From a virus: 38,067 nucleotides of DNA. Shown here in pieces: positions 16,143-23,648 of this stretch; within the stretch, counting starts at the first letter, position 1, and each line of letters begins with the position of its first letter. The stretch is taken from IMG/VR virus record IMGVR_UViG_3300046780_000204, positions 1-38,067 of that record; one strand, 5' to 3'. The notes beneath the pieces are model-generated. The model had not been told where the DNA came from, did not search any database, and saw nothing but the letters and a program-made list of their open reading frames with translations. The position numbers and the translations under genes were made by a program.

Positions 16143-17135
16143 ATGGCACCGAGAACACAGCACCCGCCGGCGCAGGATGCGGATGACGAAAGCCTCCTGG
16201 TCGCCGCCATGGCCAATACCGAGAGCGAAATCTTCACCGAAGCGATGGGTGACGACGAGGACGAAAATGACGGCGATAATTCGCTCGAGCAGATGGAAGA
16301 CCCGGTCGGCGACGACGAGGAGGACGCCGGCGAGGAGGAGGGTGACGAGGAAGGCCAGGAGGAGACCGGTGACGAGCCGGGGACTAGTCCCCAGGAAGGC
16401 GCCCGCGAGCCCGAGGCCCCCCCGCAAGAGCGCCCGAGTTACCGCCTGCCGCCAGTCGATCCGCGCGACCAGGCGATCGCCGAACTGCGCGAGCGCCTCG
16501 CCCGCATGGAGGGAGCGCAACAGGCGCCCCAGCAGCAGGTGCCCCCACAGGCGCGGCCGGATCCCGTCCTCGACCCTGACGGCTATACGTCTGCCCTTGA
16601 AAATCGATTCCAACAGCGATTGGAGGCGGCCCTTGTAAGGTCGAGGTTTGAAAATAATATGAACCACATGCATGCGGCTTATCAGCGTGAAAATCGCGCT
16701 GATGAATTTCAATTGGCATTTAGTCAATTGAACGAGCTTTCAAACCGTGGCACGACGGACCCCAATGCTGCGGCTACGGTACGCGGCATCGTGAATGCCC
16801 CCGATCCTGGCCACGCGCTGATGGAATGGGCCGAGGACAACCTCGATCTGAATAGCTTTCGCCAGGAAGCGGCTGATAGAAAAGAGCAGCAAGCCGAACA
16901 ACTACGATTGGAGGCAGCACGCCTCCGAGGAGAAGACCCAGGGCGTCCACCAGAGGCCCAACAACGGCGCGGCGGTCAACAGGACCGCGCGCCCGCACAA
17001 CGCGGCAGGGGGACCCGGCTTCCCTCATTGAACTCAGCGGGCGGCGTCGGACGCGAGGGCGGCAATAGCCGCAACCTCGACCCGCGCGGCTTCGACGGTT
17101 CCGAGGAAAGCATCTTCCGAGACGCATTCAACTAG
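16143..17135 (+). CDS. Scaffolding protein
   Basis: The 330-residue product has the composition of a podovirus scaffold: a very acidic N-terminus (DDEDENDGDNSLEQMEDP and further Glu/Asp runs to about 80), a Pro/Gln-rich middle, a helical part (ALENRFQQRLEAALVRSRFE and after) and a basic C-terminus rich in Arg/Gln/Gly. Scaffolds form the transient core on which coat protein assembles; the basic end usually binds coat. It lies just before the major capsid gene, as in P22. A less GC-rich patch (about 16640-16750) covers the central helices. Confidence 0.8.
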   Translation: MAPRTQHPPAQDADDESLLVAAMANTESEIFTEAMGDDEDENDGDNSLEQMEDPVGDDEEDAGEEEGDEEGQEETGDEPGTSPQEGAREPEAPPQERPSYRLPPVDPRDQAIAELRERLARMEGAQQAPQQQVPPQARPDPVLDPDGYTSALENRFQQRLEAALVRSRFENNMNHMHAAYQRENRADEFQLAFSQLNELSNRGTTDPNAAATVRGIVNAPDPGHALMEWAEDNLDLNSFRQEAADRKEQQAEQLRLEAARLRGEDPGRPPEAQQRRGGQQDRAPAQRGRGTRLPSLNSAGGVGREGGNSRNLDPRGFDGSEESIFRDAFN

Positions 17136-17209
17136 CTACGCTTCGCGCTTCCCGGCCTAGCCGGTTCGGCGCGCTCCGCTAAGAAGTCCGTAGCCAACCC
17201 TTGAAGGGG
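17135..17209 (+). promoter_or_regulatory. Structured leader before the capsid gene
   Basis: GCTACG (17135-17140) pairs with CGTAGC (17189-17194), enclosing the perfect stem CCGGC-CTA-GCCGG (17152-17164). A second hairpin, CCCTT-GA-AGGGG (about 17198-17209), covers the AAGGGG that serves as ribosome site for the capsid ATG at 17217. The fold may protect a processed mRNA end or tune coat versus scaffold yield. Pairing is seen; function is inferred. Confidence 0.35.
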
Positions 17210-17216
17210 TCTGGCC

Positions 17217-18365
17217 ATGGCCATCACTACCGTACAAGCCCAAAATAAACTCATCGTCTTCCGCAAGGAAGTCACACGAGAATACATCCGGCAGAACCTG
17301 TTCTCCCCCTACGTGGGAACGGAACTCACCGCGATCATCCGCGTCATCAATGACCTGAAAAAAGGCGGCGAGCAGATCAATATCCCGCTGGTCGCAAGGC
17401 TTAAGGCCAACGCGATCTCGACCGGAACGCTCGTCGGCAACGAAGAGAACATTGATAATTTCGGCGATCGGATGTGGATCGACTGGGCGAGAAACGCCGT
17501 CCGCATCCCGAAGTCCGAAGAGCAGAAGTCGAGCATCGACCTATTCGGCCAGGCGCGTCCGCTGCTCGAAGACTGGGGCAAGGAGCTCCAGCGCAACGAG
17601 ATCGTGGACACGTTCAACACGATCCCGATCCAGAACACACAGCCCGCCGGTCTCGGCTCTGCCGGCGGCCAGCGCGTCAACGGCGCGTTTTTCGACGCGG
17701 CAACCCCAGCACAACGCAACACATTCACCACCGACAACAACGATCGCATCCTGTTTGGTGGCAGCCAAGGCAACCTGTCGCCCGGCAACTGGGCAACCTC
17801 GGCCGCTAATGTCACGTCCGGCATGACCTTCAGCGCCGCCGCGGCAAACAAGATGAAGCGGCTGGCCAAAAAAGCCAACCCGAGGATCAGACCCTACAAG
17901 CTGAAAAACGGCCGGGAATATTTTGTGGTCTTCGTGGGGTCTAATTGCTTCCGCGACATCCAGCTCGACACCACGATCATCAACGCCAATACCCAGGCGC
18001 GTCCGCGTGAAGGCGACGGGCTCGACAAGAACCCGCTCTTCCAAGACGGCGACCTGCTCTACAACGGCATGATCTTCCGCGAAATCCCGGAGCTGGATAT
18101 CCGACTGCCCACCACCTACACCACCGCGGGCGCCGGCGGCATCCAGATCGCGCCCGTGTTCATGTGCGGACAATCCGCCATGGCCTGGGCGTGGGGCAGA
18201 ATGCCTCGCCCGACGTTCTTGAAAGAGGACGACTACCAGTTCTTCCGCGGCGTCGGCGTCGAAATGGCCTATGGCCTCAAGACCATCGCCAAGGCAACCC
18301 CGGCCGGAAACTACAAGAGTTGGGGCATCTTCTACGGGTATTTCGCCTCGGCGAATGACACATAA
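17217..18365 (+). CDS. Major capsid (coat) protein, N4 gp56-like
   Basis: This encodes 382 residues. VTREYIRQNLFSPYVGTEL, the INIPLVARLKANAISTGTLV segment, then GNEENIDNFGDRMWIDWARN with AVRIPKSEEQKSSIDLFGQA match the N4 gp56/DUF4043 coat family with the HK97-type fold. The conserved (G/N)EE...D...I..AR.AV pattern is clear. The C-terminal part is well ordered and ends in FGYFASAND-like residues typical of the family. It follows the scaffold directly. A strong hairpin lies immediately after the stop. Confidence 0.87.
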   Translation: MAITTVQAQNKLIVFRKEVTREYIRQNLFSPYVGTELTAIIRVINDLKKGGEQINIPLVARLKANAISTGTLVGNEENIDNFGDRMWIDWARNAVRIPKSEEQKSSIDLFGQARPLLEDWGKELQRNEIVDTFNTIPIQNTQPAGLGSAGGQRVNGAFFDAATPAQRNTFTTDNNDRILFGGSQGNLSPGNWATSAANVTSGMTFSAAAANKMKRLAKKANPRIRPYKLKNGREYFVVFVGSNCFRDIQLDTTIINANTQARPREGDGLDKNPLFQDGDLLYNGMIFREIPELDIRLPTTYTTAGAGGIQIAPVFMCGQSAMAWAWGRMPRPTFLKEDDYQFFRGVGVEMAYGLKTIAKATPAGNYKSWGIFYGYFASANDT

Positions 18366-18389
18366 GAGCCGCGGCTGCCCTCGCGGTTC
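18366..18389 (+). terminator. Hairpin after the capsid gene
   Basis: GAGCCGCG (18366-18373) pairs with CGCGGTTC (18382-18389), one G-U pair, with an 8-nt loop. It begins at the base after the capsid stop. There is no T-run, so it is more likely a partial terminator or an mRNA-stabilising 3' hairpin. The rest of 18390-18469 shows nothing clear. Confidence 0.45.
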
Positions 18390-18469
18390 TATCGGCCCGG
18401 CGCTGCTGCTCGTCAGGAGACGGCAGCGTCGGTTCCGCCGTTCCATCCACATCAACGAAAGCCAATCCC

Positions 18470-19048
18470 ATGAAGAACTTGATCTCGCGGGTGAGCGGCG
18501 GATTACTTGCCGGCCTCGCCATTGCGTTGTTTCTCGTCGGCTCCGGGCTCTACGTCTCGGCGCAGAACATCATTCCGTCCAGGTTGTTCCCGACCCAGCA
18601 GCTCGCCTATACGCGGTTCACGGTCAATTTCAATTCGTGCGCCTACGTGACGTTGACCTGCTCGTTCCGGGTCGCCAATCTCCCGTACAACGCCTATGTG
18701 ATGCGGGTTAATTCCCAGGTCACGACGGCATGGAACGCCGGCACCTCGGCGGCGATTGCGCTCGGCACGGCGTCCGGCGGCGGTCAATTGGTCGCCTCGG
18801 CCGTCACCGGCCCCGGCACCGGCGGCGGCACCGCCTCGACCGTGGTTGCGGGCGCGATCGGCACTGCAGTTACCGGCAACGGCATCGCGCAGACCGGGCA
18901 GAATGGCGGCTTCGACGTGTGGGCCACCATCCTGGTCGTCGGCGCGCTGCCGACCACGGGACAGACCAACTACGTCATGGAATGGGCGCAGCCGAACGAC
19001 GGTCAATGCACCCAGGTCGGGCTCGGCGCCACCGCTCCCGGCTGTTGA
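18470..19048 (+). CDS. Signal-peptide-bearing capsid-adjacent surface protein
   Basis: This encodes 192 residues. An N-terminal signal peptide or anchor (GGLLAGLAIALFLVGSGLYV, then SAQ) precedes a beta-rich Gly/Thr/Ala body (NSQVTTAWNAGTSAAIALGT and FDVWATILVVGALPTTGQT) like the small structural proteins that follow coat genes in many podoviruses. Two Cys near residues 57 and 64 and a C-terminal Cys192 could be disulfide-bonded after export. The signal peptide repeats the theme of the 10040-15950 cassette. Probable head decoration or exported variant of one. Confidence 0.7.
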   Translation: MKNLISRVSGGLLAGLAIALFLVGSGLYVSAQNIIPSRLFPTQQLAYTRFTVNFNSCAYVTLTCSFRVANLPYNAYVMRVNSQVTTAWNAGTSAAIALGTASGGGQLVASAVTGPGTGGGTASTVVAGAIGTAVTGNGIAQTGQNGGFDVWATILVVGALPTTGQTNYVMEWAQPNDGQCTQVGLGATAPGC

Positions 19049-19055
19049 GGCCCAC

Positions 19056-19080
19056 GGGGCGGGGTCTCCCGCCCCTTCCT
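19056..19080 (+). terminator. GC-rich hairpin with short pyrimidine tail
   Basis: GGGGCGGG (19056-19063) pairs perfectly with CCCGCCCC (19068-19075) over a 4-nt loop, followed by TTCCT. It lies between two late genes, 8 nt after the upstream stop. It is probably an attenuator or partial terminator limiting expression of the genes beyond. Confidence 0.6.
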
Positions 19081-19097
19081 CATGAAAGGATAGATCC

Positions 19098-19484
19098 ATG
19101 AGCCTAGCCAATAACGCGCTCCTTAACTCATTGTCGCTCGCTGGCACGGTGCTGGACGACAACCAGACCGCCGGCGGCGCCACCGGCGTCACCGTCCAGG
19201 CCGGCGCCACCTCGATCGTCGGCGAGGGTATCCGCGTGCTGCGCGGCGGCGCCGGCACCAGCGTCATTCTCAAGAGCGTGCTCTCGGGTGACGCCGGCCC
19301 CTTGGTGTGGATCGTCAACGACGGCCCCAACTCGATCAACGCCTTCCCGGCCGCCGGCGAGTTCAACAATGGCGGCGCCAATCAGGTATTGGCAGTTCCG
19401 GCTGGTCAAGGTGCCATTTTCGTCCGGGTGCCGAATAATTTGGCTGGGTCCAGCAGTGGCTGGAGATCGGCCGTCATACCGTAG
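19098..19484 (+). CDS. Head decoration-type protein
   Basis: This encodes 128 residues. The pattern LVWIVNDGPNSINAFPAAGE, then NQVLAVPAGQGAIFV, matches a widespread beta-rich phage decoration module (V.N.G..A..VFPA.G..IN...AN....L.AG..A.F). AAAGGA precedes the ATG. It has no signal peptide, unlike the gene before it. Likely sits on the capsid surface. Confidence 0.65.
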   Translation: MSLANNALLNSLSLAGTVLDDNQTAGGATGVTVQAGATSIVGEGIRVLRGGAGTSVILKSVLSGDAGPLVWIVNDGPNSINAFPAAGEFNNGGANQVLAVPAGQGAIFVRVPNNLAGSSSGWRSAVIP

Positions 19485-19492
19485 AGGTAAAA

Positions 19493-20071
19493 ATGAACAG
19501 CACCGCAGAACTGACCCGCGCCAAGACCGCCGAACCGAAGGCCGAGATCAAGGTCACGTTCCATCCCGGCCCCGAGGACAAGTCGCAGGCGACCGTGAAC
19601 GGGGTTCTTTTTGTCGCCAACAAGCCTGTCGTGATGTCACGAAAAAACAAGCGGCATTACTTCGAGGACGACATGCCCCAACACCATGTCGCGGCCGACG
19701 GAACCCATACCACGCGCACCGTGAGGACACTCACCTTCATGCCGGATCGGCTGAAGGACAATCCGTTCTTCGAGGTCGAAGGGTTCCCGCGATTCATCAA
19801 ACCGATCGCGCACGGCCGCAAGCCGCAAACCGCGGAAGAATACCGTTCCTGGGCGCAAGCCTGGTTCGCGGCGGCGGGGACCGATGGCAGCGACGAGCAG
19901 ACCCCGCGGGAAATGGTCAATCGCTGGGACGACGAGAAGTTGCTGCGCGAGCGGATCGGCGTCGGCGAGGAGGATATTGCGATGCTGCGGCCGTTCTTCG
20001 ACATGAAGGTCGAGCAGATGAACAGCAACCTCGGCATCAAGCACGCCAGCAATGACGGCGGCGATATGTGA
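19493..20071 (+). CDS. Phage structural-region protein, unknown function
   Basis: This encodes 192 residues of mixed charge, with no signal peptide. The first half looks beta-rich (VTFHPGPEDKSQATVNGVLF and onward); the C-terminal half is helical (EKLLRERIGVGEEDIAMLRP). It lies between decoration and connector genes, the usual place for a head-completion or capsid-associated protein, but no family was recognised. It begins 9 nt after the upstream stop. Confidence 0.6.
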   Translation: MNSTAELTRAKTAEPKAEIKVTFHPGPEDKSQATVNGVLFVANKPVVMSRKNKRHYFEDDMPQHHVAADGTHTTRTVRTLTFMPDRLKDNPFFEVEGFPRFIKPIAHGRKPQTAEEYRSWAQAWFAAAGTDGSDEQTPREMVNRWDDEKLLRERIGVGEEDIAMLRPFFDMKVEQMNSNLGIKHASNDGGDM

Positions 20072-20095
20072 ACTTCAACATGAAAGGACAATCAG

Positions 20096-20395
20096 ATGGC
20101 CAATACCACCCAAGCAGAACAAGACCGGCTCAATGATCCAGAACGGTACGCCTCCGAAGATCGCAAGGCATTTCTGCGCACGAGCGGCGCGCAAATAACC
20201 GGTGACACAGGTATCTTCATTCAGGTGACCGGGAACCACCACAACAAGAGCAATCCGCACGACATCAATCAATTGTTGCGGGTGTTCGTGGACGATCTAA
20301 AGGCCAAGGGCCATAACGTCAAAACGGCTATCATGTTCCACGCGGACCATGAGGACATGCTGCATCCTTCCGGGACAACCCGATCCCCGAGGTAA
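20096..20395 (+). CDS. Small structural-region protein, unknown function
   Basis: This encodes 99 residues, hydrophilic and rich in His, Asp and Asn (VTGNHHNKSNPHDINQLLRV and FHADHEDMLH). AAAGGA precedes the ATG. The His/Asp clusters could bind metal, but no motif is diagnostic. It ends 4 nt before the gp4-like gene. Confidence 0.55.
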   Translation: MANTTQAEQDRLNDPERYASEDRKAFLRTSGAQITGDTGIFIQVTGNHHNKSNPHDINQLLRVFVDDLKAKGHNVKTAIMFHADHEDMLHPSGTTRSPR

Positions 20396-20398
20396 CCC

Positions 20399-20809
20399 AT
20401 GGCTCCCTACGCTGGCCAGTACCGCACGCTCAACGATCTGATCTCCGAGGTGCTGGCACATCTGGGCATTCTGTCGGCCGGCCAGCCCGTCGACCCCGAG
20501 GACTATAACTATGTCTTCTCGGCCTATGACGGCATCCTGCGCAAGCTTGCCGGCTTGGAGATCGTCACGCTGTCGAGCTACGACACGACCTCCATTCCCG
20601 GCGCCTGGTTCATGGACCTCGCAGCGATCATCGCCGGCGAGGTGTGCGCGAAATTCAGCTACACCGGGCAGGACCGCACCGAAATGATGAATGCCGGCCT
20701 CGGCGATGGCGTGACAGTCGAGGTCGGCGGCGGCGCGGCCGCGAAGTCGCTCAAGCAAATGACCAGGCTCAAGCCCACGCTCGAGCCGCTCAAGGTTGAC
20801 TATTTCTGA
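20399..20809 (+). CDS. P22 gp4-like tail accessory / head-tail connector protein
   Basis: This encodes 136 residues, mostly helical. RTLNDLISEVLAHLGILSAG, the DPEDYNYVFSAYDGILRKLA segment and PGAWFMDLAAIIAGEVCAKF resemble the gp4/adaptor family that binds below the portal after DNA packaging and starts tail assembly. Position directly before the gp10-like gene matches P22 order (gp4, gp10). The stop overlaps the next ATG by one base. Confidence 0.75.
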   Translation: MAPYAGQYRTLNDLISEVLAHLGILSAGQPVDPEDYNYVFSAYDGILRKLAGLEIVTLSSYDTTSIPGAWFMDLAAIIAGEVCAKFSYTGQDRTEMMNAGLGDGVTVEVGGGAAAKSLKQMTRLKPTLEPLKVDYF

Positions 20810-22548
20810 TGCCGAATACCCCGCACGTCCCGATCCCATGGCCGTTGAGCTCGTTCCCTGGATCGAATCTGCATCCCGGCGACAATACGCAGGAGAGCGC
20901 GGGCCGGGTCATCAATCGCTATGCGGAGGCGTTAGGCGAGGCGCAGCATCCGACCGGACCATCGGCCCAGGTCTGGCGACGATCGCCTGGGCTGACACGC
21001 CACGCCGTCACGTCCCAAACCGGCTATCGCGGTGGCCTGATCGTCAACAATCTGTCCTATGAGGTGTGGAACAACAACCTCTCGACGGTCGACGCCGGCG
21101 GCGGTGTGACCTCGCTCGGCAGCATACCGGGGACGGCTCCTATCAGCATCGCGCGCGATCTGGCCGTCACCGTCGATGTCGTGATCGTCAGCCCCGGAGA
21201 TGGAGCATTCTCATCGACCGGAGGAGCAGCCCCGGTCGCCTACAACGGCGGCGGCGTGCTGCCGCAGCCCAACAGCGTGGCGTTCCAGGATGGCGTGTTT
21301 CACTTCACGATCGCGGACGGCCGCGTCTTTGCTTCGGGGATCAATGCGCTGACGCAGAACGCGCTCACCTTCGTCAAGCTGCAATCGAAGTCGGATGTCG
21401 TCCTGCTCCGCGGCATTGCCTTCAACGGCATGATGTACTTTTTCACCACGGGCGGCTGCGAGGTCTGGCAGGACACCGCGGCTCCGACGCCGGCCTATCC
21501 CTATACAAGATTCATGACGCTGCCGTATGGTTTAGTGCAGCAGAGCGCAATCGCGGGATGGGAAACCGGCTTCGATGACCTGATCTGGGTGGCGCAGGAC
21601 TTCAACGTCTATCATCTGCCATACAACACGCTGCAACCAGGCCCGGCGATCTCGCCGCCCGCGCTCAATACGTTAATCGAGTTTGCGGTCAAGACCAACG
21701 ACACGATCAAGGCCGGAGTCCACATCTCGGCCGGGCGCAAGTTTTGGACGCTCACGTCATCCACCTGGACCTGGCAGTTCAACCTCTCGACGCAGAAGTG
21801 GAACGAGCGGCAGAGCCTCAATGCCTTGACCGGGCTTTACGGCCCGTGGCGCGGCGTCGGCGGTCACAACGCCTTCGGCAAATGGCTTATGGGCGATACG
21901 CAGTCGGGAAACCTGATCTTCGCCGACAGCCAGAACTTCACCGAGGACGGAGCACCGCTACGCTCGCGGATCGAGAGCGGACCAGTAAGTGCATTCCCCG
22001 GCCAGACCAGGATCGCGCGCGCGGATTTCAATTTCGTGTTCGGCGTCGGCGAGAATGTCGCCAGTTTCGTTACCAATGTGGTCGGGACGGCGGCCTCGCC
22101 CTCGCATCTGGTCCGGCTGCAAGTCATCTCGAGCTCGGGCATGAAGAACAACGATCAGGTCAACGTCAATGGCGTCGGCGGCACGACTGAGGCAAACGGG
22201 ACTTGGCCGGCAACCATAGTCGATCCGATGCACATCGATCTGCAGGGCTCGTTGTGGGCCAATGCATGGACCTCGGGCGGAACGGTGACCGATGTCACGG
22301 CGCCGCCGAATATGATCGCGCCTGTGTGCGCCATCTCGTGCTCGAAGGACGGCGGCATTACCTGGGACTATCCCGCAATCCGGCAGATCGGGACGCAGCA
22401 GCACGTCAAGGGCGTGCGCGCCTCGGTGAAGTCGCGCGGCATGTCGGGCATCCAGGGCGTGCGCTGGCGGGTCGATTGCAGCGATCCTGTCTATGACGGA
22501 TTCCTCGGCGGTACGATGTCGAGCAATCCGCTGGAGCCGCCGCCATGA
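20809..22548 (+). CDS. P22 gp10-like packaged-DNA stabilisation / tail hub protein
   Basis: This encodes 579 residues, beta-rich throughout. The N-terminal SAGRVINRYAEALGE, central FNGMMYFFTTGGCEVWQDTA, PAYPYTRFMTLPYGLVQQS and C-terminal CSKDGGITWDYPAIRQIG segments match the gp10 tail-factor family (a beta-propeller-like plug that closes the portal and holds tailspikes). The size is slightly above P22 gp10. An inserted Ig-like stretch near 455-500 (VNVNGVGGTTEANGTWPATI) looks like a surface module. The stop overlaps the following start (ATGA). Confidence 0.8.
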   Translation: MPNTPHVPIPWPLSSFPGSNLHPGDNTQESAGRVINRYAEALGEAQHPTGPSAQVWRRSPGLTRHAVTSQTGYRGGLIVNNLSYEVWNNNLSTVDAGGGVTSLGSIPGTAPISIARDLAVTVDVVIVSPGDGAFSSTGGAAPVAYNGGGVLPQPNSVAFQDGVFHFTIADGRVFASGINALTQNALTFVKLQSKSDVVLLRGIAFNGMMYFFTTGGCEVWQDTAAPTPAYPYTRFMTLPYGLVQQSAIAGWETGFDDLIWVAQDFNVYHLPYNTLQPGPAISPPALNTLIEFAVKTNDTIKAGVHISAGRKFWTLTSSTWTWQFNLSTQKWNERQSLNALTGLYGPWRGVGGHNAFGKWLMGDTQSGNLIFADSQNFTEDGAPLRSRIESGPVSAFPGQTRIARADFNFVFGVGENVASFVTNVVGTAASPSHLVRLQVISSSGMKNNDQVNVNGVGGTTEANGTWPATIVDPMHIDLQGSLWANAWTSGGTVTDVTAPPNMIAPVCAISCSKDGGITWDYPAIRQIGTQQHVKGVRASVKSRGMSGIQGVRWRVDCSDPVYDGFLGGTMSSNPLEPPP

Positions 22549-22769
22549 CGGCAGGAGCAAAGCCACTCGGCCCGGCCGGCATGTCGGTCGTGCATCAGAA
22601 TGGCGTCCCGACCACCGAATTCGGGGCGTGGCTCGATTACGTCAATCGCTTCATCGCGGCACCGGGGCCGCTCGTGAGCGCGGCCAATGACGCCGCCGCC
22701 GCGGCGGCCGGGGTGCCAATCGGAGGCCTCTATAGGGTCGGCAACGCCGTGCAGGTACGGCTGGTCTAG
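22545..22769 (+). CDS. Small tail-region protein
   Basis: This encodes 74 residues, Ala/Gly/Val-rich, containing one helix (FGAWLDYVNRFIA) and a short C-terminal beta segment (GGLYRVGNAVQVRLV) of the kind seen in phage fibre proteins. The ATG overlaps the gp10-like stop (ATGA). It occupies the position of the tail needle in P22 but is far too short to be a needle by itself. Function unknown. Confidence 0.6.
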   Translation: MTAGAKPLGPAGMSVVHQNGVPTTEFGAWLDYVNRFIAAPGPLVSAANDAAAAAAGVPIGGLYRVGNAVQVRLV

Positions 22770-22782
22770 AGGAGTACGTGTC

Positions 22783-23637
22783 ATCGGCCTCTTCGACTAC
22801 TTTAGCGGGCAGGACGCGCAGAACGCTGCGGATGCGCAGAAAGCCGGCATTCAACAGGGCTACGCCAATCTAACGCCGTTTTTCAGCCAGGGCCGCGATG
22901 CGCTCACGGGCGCGCTCGGCACCGGCACCGGCGCGCTGAATACCGCGCTGGGCAACGCGACGAATGCTTATGGTTCAGGCCTGACCGGCGCGACCGGCGC
23001 GCTCGGGCAATCGCTCGCCAACTCGACGGCGCCGTTCCAGACCAATTTGCAGCAGGCACAGGCCGGGCAAGCGCAGTACGGGAATGCGCTCGGTCTTGGC
23101 GGCGCAGCCGGTAATGCTCAGGCGCTCTCGGGGTTTCAGAACAACCCCGGCTACCAGTTCCAGATGGATCAGATGATGCAGAACCTGCTGCGCAATCAGC
23201 AGGCGACAGGACAGGCCAATTCGGGTGCGACGAATGTCGACACCTTGCAACAGGCTTCCGGCCTCGCCAATCAGGGCTGGCAAAGCTACCTGCAAAATCT
23301 GCAGCCGTATATCGGCGCTTCAAATGCAGCGGCGCAGGGTATCGCCGGCGCCAATCAGAACTACGGCAATCAGGTTGCGGGCGCCAATCTCGGCACCGCC
23401 TCGGGCCTCGCCGGAAGCAACGTCAATGTCGGGCAGCTCCTTGCCGCGCTCAATCAGGGCACCGGCAGTCAACTGAACCAGAGCCTGCAGGGCCAGGGCA
23501 ATGCGGCTTATGGCGCGGCCACGGGCATCGGCAACGCCCAGGCCAACGCGGACCTCGCTCAATACACCGCGTCCGGCAACTTGTGGAATACGCTCCTCGG
23601 CGGCGCCAATGCCGCCGCCAAAATTGCTGCGGCGTAA
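22783..23637 (+). CDS. Probable DNA-ejection (pilot) protein, apparent ATC start
   Basis: This encodes 284 residues if translation begins at ATC 22783, which lies 8 nt after GGAG (22771-22774). No ATG, GTG or TTG lies in frame between there and the distant ATG 22687, which is inside the upstream gene. The N-terminus would read (M)GLFDYFSGQDAQ. The body is Ala/Gly/Gln/Asn-rich and helical, with repeats such as LGNATNAYGSGLTGATGALG, like P22-type ejection proteins that form a trans-periplasmic channel. It is followed by two more long candidates of this class. The start codon is the uncertain point. Confidence 0.65.
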   Translation: MGLFDYFSGQDAQNAADAQKAGIQQGYANLTPFFSQGRDALTGALGTGTGALNTALGNATNAYGSGLTGATGALGQSLANSTAPFQTNLQQAQAGQAQYGNALGLGGAAGNAQALSGFQNNPGYQFQMDQMMQNLLRNQQATGQANSGATNVDTLQQASGLANQGWQSYLQNLQPYIGASNAAAQGIAGANQNYGNQVAGANLGTASGLAGSNVNVGQLLAALNQGTGSQLNQSLQGQGNAAYGAATGIGNAQANADLAQYTASGNLWNTLLGGANAAAKIAAA

Positions 23638-23648
23638 AGGACTGATCG

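Noticed and set aside
16257-16345. Simple repeat of GAC/GAG triplets
   Set aside because: It encodes the acidic N-terminus of the scaffold, so composition is explained by the protein.
17541-18455. Minus-strand frame of about 300 codons opposite the capsid gene
   Set aside because: No start signal or family resemblance; shadow of the coat gene.
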